Shown here: positions 15,778-23,386 of the stretch, piece by piece
How the letters are laid out: each line of letters opens with the position of its first letter
Position numbering within the stretch: the stretch's first letter is position 1
Assembly: GCA_001820685.1 (NCBI GenBank)
Contig: MHQP01000029.1
Span: 1-39,089 of the forward strand
Origin: Candidatus Sungbacteria bacterium RIFCSPLOWO2_01_FULL_47_32
Lineage (GTDB): Bacteria > Patescibacteriota > Minisyncoccia > Sungbacterales > GWA2-42-14
Direction: 5' to 3'
Length of the DNA stretch: 39,089 nucleotides
Notes under the pieces: generated by a model
The model's input: only the letters and a program-made list of their open reading frames with translations
Databases searched by the model: none
Told to the model about the DNA's origin: nothing
Position numbers and translations under genes: made by a program

Positions 15778-15802
15778 AAGCCCTTTTCGGGCTTTTTCTT
15801 TT
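15778..15802 (+). terminator. Intrinsic terminator
   Basis: AAGCCC (15778-15783), loop TTTTC, GGGCTT (15789-15794), then TTTCTTTT. It ends the CDF gene. Confidence 0.88.
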
Positions 15803-15833
15803 GTGGGTGGTATGTTAGAAGATTTTCTAAAAT

Positions 15834-15863
15834 AAAAAACCGCCCCGATGTTCATCGGGGCGG
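15834..15863 (-). terminator. Intrinsic terminator
   Basis: CCGCCCCGATG (15840-15850) pairs perfectly with CATCGGGGCGG (15853-15863); the A-run at 15834-15838 gives the minus-strand U-tract. It ends the two-gene secreted protein operon. Confidence 0.85.
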
Positions 15864-15869
15864 ATATGA

Positions 15870-16286
15870 TTACTGGGCGGTACTTAACCTGCAATCGTGC
15901 TGTTTTTCGGGAAGGAGAGTGTAAAGGAAGAAGTTTATGCTTTCAGGCATAAGTTCCTGCGACCACTCCATCGCCGTAAGTTTGCGCACACGTGATGGTC
16001 CTTTTTCATCGGCGAAGGTTTCAATGAAGTACTCGTTTCCAGGTCCCTTTTTCACCACGTAAAAACGTTTTGAAGCCGACATCGGCACAAACTCGACCAT
16101 TTCCGTGAACAATGTGCCGGTGAAGGAAACGAAGTTGCTTCGCATAGAATCGCACATTCCGCCACTGCTAAGCACGGCTTCTTTCTCGTATCCGGCGAGC
16201 AGTTTTGCGTCATCTTCGCTCGCGAGCGTGTGAGAAGCAAAGAGAGTGGCGGCAATGAGCGAAAACATGAGGATCCTAAGCATCAT
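15870..16286 (-). CDS. Secreted hypothetical protein, 138 aa
   Basis: The N-terminus is a classical signal peptide: MMLRILMFSLIAATLFASHT then LASEDDAKLL, with cleavage likely after LAS or similar. The mature part has two cysteines (GGMCDS near residue 44 and KQHDCRL near the end) that could form a disulfide. No known domain is recognised. Its ATG overlaps the stop of the upstream gene by 4 bases (ATGA), so the two are translationally coupled and probably act together. Confidence 0.7.
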   Translation of the reverse strand: MMLRILMFSLIAATLFASHTLASEDDAKLLAGYEKEAVLSSGGMCDSMRSNFVSFTGTLFTEMVEFVPMSASKRFYVVKKGPGNEYFIETFADEKGPSRVRKLTAMEWSQELMPESINFFLYTLLPEKQHDCRLSTAQ

Positions 16287-16930
16287 TTTGTGCCTTTATG
16301 GGAAGCGTGTGCATCTACGTATGTGTCTGGGTTAAAAATCTCAACGCCTCTATCCGGCGTGATAGTTACACTTTGTGCAGAAAGGTCGACGGAATTAATA
16401 GCAAAGACTGGAGTTTTATTGCCCATTCTCATCACAGGAGGTTTCGATTGTTTCGGCAGCACTTCGGCGAGCCTGTCGAGTTTGAATGCCGGCGTTGAAA
16501 AAAGGTCCATCGTCATGACGAGCGGAGCAAACGGGAGATCCATATACGCAAGTGCGCCTTCCTGAATCCAAAGCTTCATGTATGTTGATTCCTTGTCTCC
16601 GCCGACAGGCTTGAGGTAAACGTTATGCCTCGGACTTACGACGACGAAGCCCAAAGGAGAAGGCTCATAAACCGTTCTCGGGTTTCCAGGATTGATGACG
16701 CGCTCGTTTCCGCAGCCACACCGCTCTTCAGAACCAGCCTTGATACCATCCCACCTTGTGTCGGCATTGGAGATGAGGCCTCCGGGAAAGTTGATATAGA
16801 CCGGATATGTAAGCGAGCTGCGATTTTGAACAAGATATTCGCATGCCGCGAGATATTGAGCTTCGTCGGCAGGTTTTTTTATAACAGAAAGGGCGTCTTC
16901 AATGTTTGCAAACACAGAGCCTCTCCTCAT
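16283..16930 (-). CDS. Hypothetical protein, 215 aa
   Basis: I do not recognise this protein. It lacks a signal peptide although its coupled neighbour has one. It contains a CGCGN cysteine pair (near residue 71) that may bind metal or form a disulfide, and is otherwise beta-rich with many Pro and Gly. It is the first gene of a two-gene operon with a consensus promoter at 16956-16983; the leader is short (about 18 bases) and shows no clear Shine-Dalgarno sequence. Confidence 0.65.
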   Translation of the reverse strand: MRRGSVFANIEDALSVIKKPADEAQYLAACEYLVQNRSSLTYPVYINFPGGLISNADTRWDGIKAGSEERCGCGNERVINPGNPRTVYEPSPLGFVVVSPRHNVYLKPVGGDKESTYMKLWIQEGALAYMDLPFAPLVMTMDLFSTPAFKLDRLAEVLPKQSKPPVMRMGNKTPVFAINSVDLSAQSVTITPDRGVEIFNPDTYVDAHASHKGTK

Positions 16931-16955
16931 GTTTGTTGTAAAAGATGCGTCTGTA

Positions 16956-16983
16956 ATTGTATCAGAGAATTAATATATGTCAA
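16956..16983 (-). promoter_or_regulatory. Sigma70-type promoter
   Basis: Minus strand: TTGACA (16983-16978), 16-bp spacer, TACAAT (16961-16956) preceded by TGA. It drives the 16930/16286 gene pair. Confidence 0.75.
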
Positions 16984-17034
16984 TGATAACCGGTAACGTG
17001 CTTCGTTGTAAAAATAACCCTGCTATCAAAAATT

Positions 17035-17043
17035 TGCTATACT
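17035..17043 (+). promoter_or_regulatory. Extended -10 promoter
   Basis: TGCTATACT (TG at 17035-17036, TATACT at 17038-17043), without a clear -35. It would start transcripts near 17050, about 40 bases before the metalloprotease ATG. Confidence 0.55.
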
Positions 17044-17088
17044 ATACGCATCTCTACACAACGAAAAATCTCGATTATTCATACGGTT

Positions 17089-18021
17089 ATGAAAAAAGCT
17101 ACCAAAACAATTTTTATTATTGCAATAGCCGGCGTTCTTATCTATGTGTACCGCGCTCCGCTTGAAAACATGTACTTACGGCTTACCGCCAAGTATTTTT
17201 CCTGCGCCCGGCCCATTGCCTATAGTATCGGTTCATTTGACCCAAAGTTCGGTATATCAAAAGCTGATTTTTTGAAAAATATAGCCCACGCCGAAAGTGT
17301 TTGGGAGCGTCCCGCTGGCAAAGAATTTTTTGTCTATGCTCCCGACGGCGGATTAAAGATAAATCTTATTTATGACTACCGGCAGGAGGCAACGACAAAA
17401 CTAAAAAAACTTGGTCTTGTGATGGGCGACGACAAAGCTTCGTATGATTCTCTTAAATTAAAATATGATGCCATGAATGCGGATTATGTGCGGAAAAAAA
17501 CCGAGTTTAATTCTCGCGTTGCCGCTTTTAACGCGCGCCAGAGCGCGTATGAAAAGGAAGTGCTGTACTGGAATAAGCGGGGAGGCGCGTCGAGAAGCGA
17601 ATATGATCGGCTAACGGCGGAAAAAGATTCGCTTGATACGGAGATATCCGAAATTAGCGGGATGCAATTCGATATTAATGCCGAAGCCGAAGATATAAAT
17701 GCGCTTGTTTCCGTTTTAAATCGCGCCGCGGGCGAACTGAATTTGAACGTTGCCAAGTTCAATACTATCGGCAAACAAACCGGGAGCGAGTTTGAAGAGG
17801 GCAATTATCAAAGTGGGCCCGAGGGGCAAGAGATAGATATTTATCAGTTTGACAGCCAGGCGAAGCTTGTGCGCGTCCTTGCTCACGAGCTGGGACATGC
17901 GCTCGGGCTTGAACATTTGGATAACCCGAAAGCCATTATGTACCGGTTGAATCAGGGAACGAACGAAAAGCTTGCCGCGGACGACCTTTCGGCGGTAAAA
18001 AAGCGATGCGGAATAAAATAA
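17089..18021 (+). CDS. Matrixin-like zinc metalloprotease with coiled coil, 310 aa
   Basis: This is a secreted or membrane-anchored zinc protease of the metzincin class. The C-terminal region holds HELGHALGLEH (His266, Glu267, His270, His276) and a downstream Met (AIMY, about residue 284) that fits the Met-turn. An N-terminal hydrophobic helix (TIFIIAIAGVLIYVYRA, about residues 5-21) targets it to the membrane. Residues about 120-245 form a long charged coiled coil between a catalytic-domain N-part (PIAYSIGSFD and similar) and the zinc site, so the coiled coil looks inserted into the protease fold. It is a single-gene unit with its own promoter and terminator. The substrate is unknown. Confidence 0.85.
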   Translation: MKKATKTIFIIAIAGVLIYVYRAPLENMYLRLTAKYFSCARPIAYSIGSFDPKFGISKADFLKNIAHAESVWERPAGKEFFVYAPDGGLKINLIYDYRQEATTKLKKLGLVMGDDKASYDSLKLKYDAMNADYVRKKTEFNSRVAAFNARQSAYEKEVLYWNKRGGASRSEYDRLTAEKDSLDTEISEISGMQFDINAEAEDINALVSVLNRAAGELNLNVAKFNTIGKQTGSEFEEGNYQSGPEGQEIDIYQFDSQAKLVRVLAHELGHALGLEHLDNPKAIMYRLNQGTNEKLAADDLSAVKKRCGIK

Positions 18022-18069
18022 ATTTTTGAAAGTTATGGCAACGGCAATCGCCGCTCTCAAGAAAGTTTA

Positions 18070-18097
18070 AAAAAGACCCCGCTAAGTGGGGTTTTTA
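18070..18097. terminator. Bidirectional terminator
   Basis: ACCCCGC, loop TAA, GTGGGGT (18076-18092), flanked by AAAAAA and TTTTTA. It separates the convergent metalloprotease and cytochrome genes. Confidence 0.85.
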
Positions 18098-18106
18098 TAG
18101 TACTTC

Positions 18107-18526
18107 CTATTTAAGTGCCCTAAGATAAAGCACAAGGCTATCAATCTCGTCGCTCGTCAACCACGGATGGCCCACCATGATGGAACTGCCCTTTCTCCCT
18201 TCGCGAATAATTTTTTTAAGCTCCGGGTCGCTTTTGTTCTGGATTCGCTTGCTTGAAAGGTCCACGGCGTCCTTAGTCATGCCTGGCATTGATTTTTTAC
18301 CGTCTGGACCATGGCAAGGCTGGCACTCTGCTTTAAAAAGCTGTTCTCCTTTTTCAACGCTTGGCGTTACGGCAGAGTTTGACTGACCAGTTGGTGAAGC
18401 TATGCCATCCGAGTTTCCTTTTGAACATCCGGAAGCAAATATCGCAAGGAAAACGAACGCAACGAGAAAGAAGGGGTATGCAACGAAAGAGAGGAAAACG
18501 CGCAGCGTTTTTCTCTGGGAGTTCAT
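18107..18526 (-). CDS. Lipoprotein monoheme cytochrome c
   Basis: I start at ATG 18526 (GGA nine bases upstream; the frame is open to 18619). The 139-residue product has a lipoprotein signal ending in FASGC (Cys34), a Ser/Thr/Gly-rich linker and a class I cytochrome c domain. The heme site is CQPCH (Cys68, Cys71, His72) and Met117 in SIMVGHPW is the likely distal ligand. The C-terminal helix DEIDSLVLYLRAL is typical. It would sit on the outer face of the membrane and carry electrons. No cytochrome c maturation gene or respiratory complex is visible in this window, and c-type cytochromes are rare in CPR bacteria, so its partner is unclear. Confidence 0.88.
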   Translation of the reverse strand: MNSQRKTLRVFLSFVAYPFFLVAFVFLAIFASGCSKGNSDGIASPTGQSNSAVTPSVEKGEQLFKAECQPCHGPDGKKSMPGMTKDAVDLSSKRIQNKSDPELKKIIREGRKGSSIMVGHPWLTSDEIDSLVLYLRALK

Positions 18527-18670
18527 CGGGATTTTCCTTTTTAAAAAACTGTTTTTATCACACTCAAAACTGTATCTTTTCAAAGAGGGACTGTCAAGAA
18601 GATTGGGCAAAAGCATCATTTTTTAAAATATGTAAACAAAAATGCTGGCAAGGAATCGGCTTTTTATGAA

Positions 18671-18697
18671 TGAAAAAATCCGCCAGTAGCGGCGGAT
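18671..18697 (-). terminator. Intrinsic terminator
   Basis: ATCCGCC (18678-18684) pairs with GGCGGAT (18691-18697), with an A-run at 18673-18678. It ends the gene stopping at 18705. Confidence 0.8.
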
Positions 18698-18704
18698 ACT
18701 ATCT

Positions 18705-19253
18705 TCAGAACGACAGCAAGAGGTCGTTCCAGCCAAGTACTTGTACGACGCTTTCTCCGAGAGGCTCCGTCCAGCGCGCCATGTCGGTCTTGCTTGGCGA
18801 AAACCAGATAAGGTTCGGAACGACTCCACGGAGGTGAAAGTGAACTTCCCCTCGGTCGTCGATGTGCCCTGCTATGCCAAGCGCTCGGCACACCTCCGCT
18901 TTTTCGCTGAACAAGTCAACAAAAACTATCTGCTCCGGAGTGAAGCCGGTTAAGTCCGCAAATCGGTGGATTTTAAATAGCCGGCGGTTCACGAATCGCT
19001 CAATGCCGCTTGCGCGAGAAACTATCCAGACGTTTTCCGGCCCGTTCATGCGAACGAGTGTTTTTAATCCCAGAATTGCGTTTGGAACGGTAGAAGAACA
19101 CTCAAGCAAAAATTCGTCGAGACGCGCTGTGTCGTTTTCGTCTTTCATGTCTCGGCAAAGCTCCGTAATATTTTCCCGATACTCCCGGGAAATATTTTGA
19201 ACAAGGACATTTCCGAAGTCGACACTCCACCGCGGGACGTTCTTTATGTTCAT
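18705..19253 (-). CDS. HAD-superfamily-like protein, 182 aa
   Basis: The order of motifs suggests a small HAD-type phosphatase fold: SVDFGNVL near the start (motif I, where the second Asp of DxD is replaced by Gly), VWIVSRAS in the middle (motif II Ser), and KAEVCRALGIAGHIDDRGEV (Lys plus acidic pair, motifs III/IV; split here as KAEVCRALGI and HIDDRGEV). With DxG instead of DxD the phosphatase activity is doubtful. AGGAG lies seven bases upstream of the start. It is a single-gene unit, and the assignment is by motif reading only. Confidence 0.5.
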   Translation of the reverse strand: MNIKNVPRWSVDFGNVLVQNISREYRENITELCRDMKDENDTARLDEFLLECSSTVPNAILGLKTLVRMNGPENVWIVSRASGIERFVNRRLFKIHRFADLTGFTPEQIVFVDLFSEKAEVCRALGIAGHIDDRGEVHFHLRGVVPNLIWFSPSKTDMARWTEPLGESVVQVLGWNDLLLSF

Positions 19254-19400
19254 AGAGAGACTCCTGTATGAGTAAAAAGAAGAGCTCTTTAGGATATATC
19301 ACGGGCACAGTGCCAAATCAAGAGTTACGCAAAATTTTTCCGAGGACTATTTTTATAGGACAACAGTTCGGAGTCTTGTCAAAAAAGAAAAATTTAAACC

Positions 19401-19429
19401 TTGATTTTTACTTCCTGATAGTGTATAAT
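19401..19429 (+). promoter_or_regulatory. Consensus promoter placing +1 at the start codon
   Basis: TTGATT (19401-19406), 17-bp spacer, TATAAT (19424-19429). Seven bases beyond the -10 box is position 19436, the A of the ATG, so the transcript should be leaderless. Confidence 0.78.
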
Positions 19430-19435
19430 TAAAAT

Positions 19436-19906
19436 ATGGGAGAATCGCATATTGAAAAAGTTGATGGAACTCAAGAAAGTTCGAAGGAAAGCGATGACTA
19501 TCAGTGCTATCTTGGGTTGAACGGCATTATAAATGAAACAGATTTTAAAGATGCTCGCCTAAGGGCCGAGTCTTTGGCCATGCCCTCAAAAAAGGATATT
19601 CAAGAAGTGGAGAATATCGCGCGATTTGCAGGAATTGAGTTGTATAACACAGAAGACTCTGCCGACAAAAGGGTTGTGCTGTATTCAATTTTATATTCAA
19701 TTTTAAGGGGTGACGCTAAACCAAAAGAAGTTGCGCACCACCACGCTCAAATGGGTGACATTAAGTTATTTGCGGAGGTGTTGCGGATGACGGGAGACAT
19801 CTTTGCGCTGAATCAAATGATGGACACGTGGCATCGGAAGGGAAGGGTCGGAGACATGTGCCCGATTTGTGAAAGGCCAATTACGCCAGGCGAGAGATGC
19901 CGTTAA
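19436..19906 (+). CDS. Hypothetical zinc-ribbon protein, 156 aa
   Basis: I do not recognise the protein as a whole. The first two-thirds are charged and helical; the end reads MCPICERPITPGERCR, a compact CxxC..C pattern that could bind zinc (only three Cys are visible, so a His upstream, as in AHHHAQ, may complete the site). The gene lies immediately after a consensus promoter with no room for a leader, so it is probably translated from a leaderless mRNA. No Shine-Dalgarno is visible. Confidence 0.65.
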   Translation: MGESHIEKVDGTQESSKESDDYQCYLGLNGIINETDFKDARLRAESLAMPSKKDIQEVENIARFAGIELYNTEDSADKRVVLYSILYSILRGDAKPKEVAHHHAQMGDIKLFAEVLRMTGDIFALNQMMDTWHRKGRVGDMCPICERPITPGERCR

Positions 19907-19987
19907 CATAATATCTTTTTTGTGAAGGGAAAAATTAGTCTATGGCTACCGCATGCGTGTGCGGCATTTTTTATAATCTATGAACAG

Positions 19988-20017
19988 ACAAAACAGCCGC
20001 CAGAGCGGCGGCTGTTT
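19988..20017 (-). terminator. Intrinsic terminator
   Basis: AACAGCCGCC (19992-20001) pairs with GGCGGCTGTT (20007-20016). It lies about 35 bp after the stop of the 741-residue membrane protein gene. The A-run flank is short. Confidence 0.7.
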
Positions 20018-20051
20018 GAAAAACAGAAATAAAAAGCATCTACCACTCCTA

Positions 20052-22277
20052 TTAAGGTGTTGCGTCGTAGCAATATCGGTCTTTCTCGCCGCCGCATCCG
20101 TTATCATCTGCTCCGTTGAAGGATCCAGAAGACGCCCACGACCCGGAAGCTTTTTGTTTGCATTCAGCGCCGGAAATTGAATTGCAATCGGCGTCAGACG
20201 CGAGCGCGGTACTTGAGGGGTCTTCAAGACTTGCGCCGAGGTGATACGCGTAGCGTATTTTGTTTGAGGTATATGTGGTGTAGTGATATGACGATTTATC
20301 CAGAGGGTCAGTCGGCAAAGAGGGAATATACGATTGGGCAAGATCCGAAAGTTTGCTTGGGTAACCCGCATGAGCATCAAAATAAAGTTCTGTCGCAAGC
20401 TGTAATTGTTTAATGTCGGCAACCCGGCGGGCATCTCGGGACTTCAATCGTGCGCTCCCGAGAGATCCCTCGTTCATCAGGCTCTGCAATGGTTTTGCGT
20501 TTTGGGGCTTTTCAATCTTTACGGGGGCGTTGATATCGGAGAGAGCCAGCGTAAAGAGAATATCGACCTGCTTATCCTTTAACTGTGTTGCCGTGTCCGC
20601 CGGAGTCACTCGAATCGAATATGTCAGAGTTGCCGGAAAACCCTTTGCGTCGGCCCACAGGGTAAGGCTTGTATTTTTTTCATAGTAATCGAAAAGCTCG
20701 CCGAATTCAGAACCTCGAAGATATTCCAAATATCCTTCATCCGTAATCATAGGAAAGTCTTTTTTTAAGTTCATAGCGTCTGCTTCCTTGAGGAGCCGCT
20801 TATAGAACGGTACAATGGCGGCTTTGCGGATTTGAAGGTCATACCGATAGAGAAGCCGGCCTTCAATTCTTTCGCTCTTAGGCGCGGCTTTCAGAGTAAA
20901 GAGATTTTCCTCATCAGCAATGGTAACCGCCTTTTTGATTAAAGCTGTTAACTCCTTGCGGTTATCCTTGTACGATTTTTCATATTCGGGCAGCGACGTT
21001 TCAAGAATTGAGAATGAATCGCCGTATGGGTCCTGGTTCGTTGAGGACGCCTTGGAAGGATCAACCATTAACCACTGTCCTTTCACATTTCCAAAAAACG
21101 TCAAAATGAAGCTCGGCATATTATTCACTTTGAAATAATAAACTCCGTCTTTTTTTAATACGTCGACATCAGCCTTGTAGGTAAGGTCGCCAAAGTCTCC
21201 CGAGGCGGCGGCATTAAATTTCCAATCCGCTGAATCCGCTTTTTTCCAATCAGCTTGGGCGCTTGCTGAAGCCTTCATGGTTGCTTCGGCCGGCAGAAAG
21301 CTGAGAGAGTCGCTTAATTCCACAAGGAAGGGTTTGGGAGGCTCCGAGGGAAAATAGAGGTAGGTGTCACTTCCGTTTGTAAAGGTAACTTTTTGGCCAT
21401 CTATTATTGTTGTGGTAGCGGAAAACCGGTAAGACTTTTTTATCAATGAAATTGTCTCCCGCGTCTCGAATGTCGCCGTGAGGGCGAAGCCTTGTCCGTG
21501 GTCTGTAAGGGCGTATATATATGGCTTGCCGGTAGCCGGATCTGCGGTGGAAAAATTCCCGCCGTAGTAATAGGTGTCTGCGGTTTTTTTAATTTTTTGT
21601 AAAGAATCCGGATAGGTATTATTTGAGTCAGATGTCTTACCGCCCTTGATCGGCGAATAAGGGTTGTAGGTCTGGCTGCCAGAGTTTTTTTGATATTGCA
21701 ACTCCGACAATAGTGAAGAAATGTCCTGCGCTCGTTTTGCGTCGTTTTGATACTGTTTGCGGAACGCCGCATTGTCGGAATTTTTTAACACGAACGGCTT
21801 TGCGTCAGCATCCCGTTTACCCACCGCCAAGGAAACGGAAAGAAGATATGAGGAAGTATCAATTTGAGACATAGCGCCAAGCACACCGGAAACCAAATTC
21901 TTTTCGGAGTACGGTGGTCGGGCAAAGGGTCCAATCTTCATCATATACGCGTATCCGGCTCCTCCAATCAAAAGGAAGCAAGCGGCTGTGGTTATTGCGA
22001 TGATGACTGTTTTCATAGAAAAGCCGGTGCGTTCCGTGGGTGTCTGTAAAGGATTAATAACAGCGCTGGGAGAAGGAAAGCTGTCCTTTTTAGTCTCCGG
22101 AGGTGAAACTTGTGGAATCCGGGGCGGGGGCGTTGGAACGCCGTCAGTTTCGGCAAAACCTCCATCCACGTCGCTTGCGGGCCACCCCGTGCGCAAAAGT
22201 TCTTCTTTAATTTTCTCTCGCGTAATACCAGAAGAGAGAGCCTGGTGGATGTATGAAAGAAGTTCCTGGTTGGCCAT
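20052..22277 (-). CDS. Large membrane-anchored surface protein with pseudopilin-like C-terminus, 741 aa
   Basis: The N-terminus (MANQELLSYIHQALSSGITR, then EKIKEELLRTGWPASDVDG) is a short helical module I associate with many Parcubacteria membrane proteins. A proline-rich linker and one membrane helix (about residues 90-112, TVIIAITTAACFLLIGGAGY) follow. The roughly 500-residue external part is beta-rich with repeated YYYGG/YYFKV-like strands and has no recognised domain. The final about 120 residues (SRDARRVADIKQLQLATELYF, split after 20, then AHAGYPSKLSDL and PSLPTDPLD) match the globular part of type II/IV pseudopilins, but here at the C-terminus without the prepilin peptidase site, ending in a Cys-rich tail. 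It probably is a surface-exposed structural or adhesive protein. Confidence 0.75.
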   Translation of the reverse strand: MANQELLSYIHQALSSGITREKIKEELLRTGWPASDVDGGFAETDGVPTPPPRIPQVSPPETKKDSFPSPSAVINPLQTPTERTGFSMKTVIIAITTAACFLLIGGAGYAYMMKIGPFARPPYSEKNLVSGVLGAMSQIDTSSYLLSVSLAVGKRDADAKPFVLKNSDNAAFRKQYQNDAKRAQDISSLLSELQYQKNSGSQTYNPYSPIKGGKTSDSNNTYPDSLQKIKKTADTYYYGGNFSTADPATGKPYIYALTDHGQGFALTATFETRETISLIKKSYRFSATTTIIDGQKVTFTNGSDTYLYFPSEPPKPFLVELSDSLSFLPAEATMKASASAQADWKKADSADWKFNAAASGDFGDLTYKADVDVLKKDGVYYFKVNNMPSFILTFFGNVKGQWLMVDPSKASSTNQDPYGDSFSILETSLPEYEKSYKDNRKELTALIKKAVTIADEENLFTLKAAPKSERIEGRLLYRYDLQIRKAAIVPFYKRLLKEADAMNLKKDFPMITDEGYLEYLRGSEFGELFDYYEKNTSLTLWADAKGFPATLTYSIRVTPADTATQLKDKQVDILFTLALSDINAPVKIEKPQNAKPLQSLMNEGSLGSARLKSRDARRVADIKQLQLATELYFDAHAGYPSKLSDLAQSYIPSLPTDPLDKSSYHYTTYTSNKIRYAYHLGASLEDPSSTALASDADCNSISGAECKQKASGSWASSGSFNGADDNGCGGEKDRYCYDATP

Positions 22278-22409
22278 AGTAAAACGATATGTTATTTCAT
22301 TATACGCATATCATACCACCAGCCCTGTAAAGGGGAAAACTATGTTATTAAGTGCTGCATATTTGTTAAAAAATGAGAAATCGTTTTTTGTCGTTCTGCC
22401 GTTATGAAA

Positions 22410-22434
22410 CAAAAAACCGCCAGTTAATTGGCGG
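22410..22434 (-). terminator. Intrinsic terminator
   Basis: CCGCC (22417-22421) pairs with GGCGG (22430-22434), with a six-base A-run before it that forms the minus-strand U-tract. It ends the gene stopping at 22444. Confidence 0.78.
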
Positions 22435-22443
22435 GGGATAGTA

Positions 22444-22833
22444 CTACTTCAGTGTCCTTAGGTTCTCTCTTAGCCGTAGTAACTCCGGAGCATAATAGAG
22501 CTCGCTTCGTTCTTCTTTGCACATGGGACACGTGAATTTAACTTCATAGTGAAACACATGCCAATTAGTTCTTTTGCCGCCTAGCCATTTTGCTTCATAT
22601 TCATAATCTGCCGGCTTGGGCCCGTGAATTTTAATAACGGTTCCCTTGAAGCGGTATTGCTTGTGATTTTTATTGCAGGCGCGAGGTTCTATATTTTTTA
22701 CTTTATCGCCAGCACGAAATATTTTTCTCTCAGCGAACCTGCCTTCGCATTTTTTAGCTTCGCGGATAGCAGGGTATTCTGTTTTGCAAATAGAGCATTG
22801 ATACGAAACCACCTTTTTCACAATTCTTTTCAC
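22444..22833 (-). CDS. Zinc-ribbon protein, 129 aa
   Basis: The protein has two CxxC pairs far apart: CSICKTEYP near residue 13 and CPMCKEERSEL near residue 107, which could build one zinc ribbon around a beta-rich KOW/SH3-like middle (RAGDKVKNIEP, FKGTVIKIHG). The N-terminus is strongly basic. A role in binding nucleic acid is plausible but is inference from composition. It has its own terminator; I do not recognise the family. Confidence 0.65.
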   Translation of the reverse strand: MKRIVKKVVSYQCSICKTEYPAIREAKKCEGRFAERKIFRAGDKVKNIEPRACNKNHKQYRFKGTVIKIHGPKPADYEYEAKWLGGKRTNWHVFHYEVKFTCPMCKEERSELYYAPELLRLRENLRTLK

Positions 22834-22925
22834 TTATTCCTCCAAGAGGAACTCAAGGTGCCAAGGGTTATGTAGCATGAGCGATACGTGAAATCAAATT
22901 CATGTACCAGGGGGAACGGCGAATA

Positions 22926-22948
22926 AAAAGAACTCACTAAAGAGTGAG
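22926..22948 (-). terminator. Intrinsic terminator
   Basis: CTCACT (22933-22938), loop AAAG, AGTGAG (22943-22948), with an AAAAAG run that gives the minus-strand U-tract. It follows the 22990 gene. Confidence 0.65.
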
Positions 22949-22989
22949 CCTGTCTAACTTTATATATGTCTTGCCAATAATTAAAGAAC

Positions 22990-23238
22990 CTATCTTCCCA
23001 AAACTATGCGTTGAAACATGCTCTGTGTCCGCTTGCGAGAACCCCAGAGGAACCTCGTGAAAACATGGGAAGAGGCGTGTAATTCCTGCAATACATCCCA
23101 TCGTTCGCCAAGCCATGCCTCATGCCATGCCCGGAAAACATGCCAGACAGGAAGACGTTCGTGGCTTAAGAGGTTTGCGCCAAGCGTGATAAGGAGAGTT
23201 ATGAATCGGAGCACTGGGTAGAGCATTCTTTGCTCCAT
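22990..23238 (-). CDS. Small hypothetical protein with one hydrophobic segment, 82 aa
   Basis: I do not recognise this protein. It begins MEQRMLYPVLRFITLLITLG, a possible membrane or amphipathic helix, and continues with Trp- and His-rich sequence (LPVWHVFRAWHEAWLGERWD) and a basic end. A terminator follows it, which supports transcription, but the codon pattern gives no further help and the call is moderate. Confidence 0.45.
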   Translation of the reverse strand: MEQRMLYPVLRFITLLITLGANLLSHERLPVWHVFRAWHEAWLGERWDVLQELHASSHVFTRFLWGSRKRTQSMFQRIVLGR

Positions 23239-23338
23239 TCTTGTTGAAGGGTCTCGCCACTCGTCTAGTGTATAACATGTATGGGATAAATAGTCAAATT
23301 TTATAATCCTGAAGAGCAGGCCTTTTTCCTTTTAAAAA

Positions 23339-23366
23339 CAAAAACCCGCCGGTATTTTAGCGGGTT
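23339..23366 (-). terminator. Intrinsic terminator
   Basis: AACCCGC (23343-23349) pairs with GCGGGTT (23360-23366). The A-run at 23337-23344 becomes the minus-strand U-tract. It ends the PLP lyase gene. Confidence 0.8.
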
Positions 23367-23386
23367 GAGAGATATTTGCTTATTCA

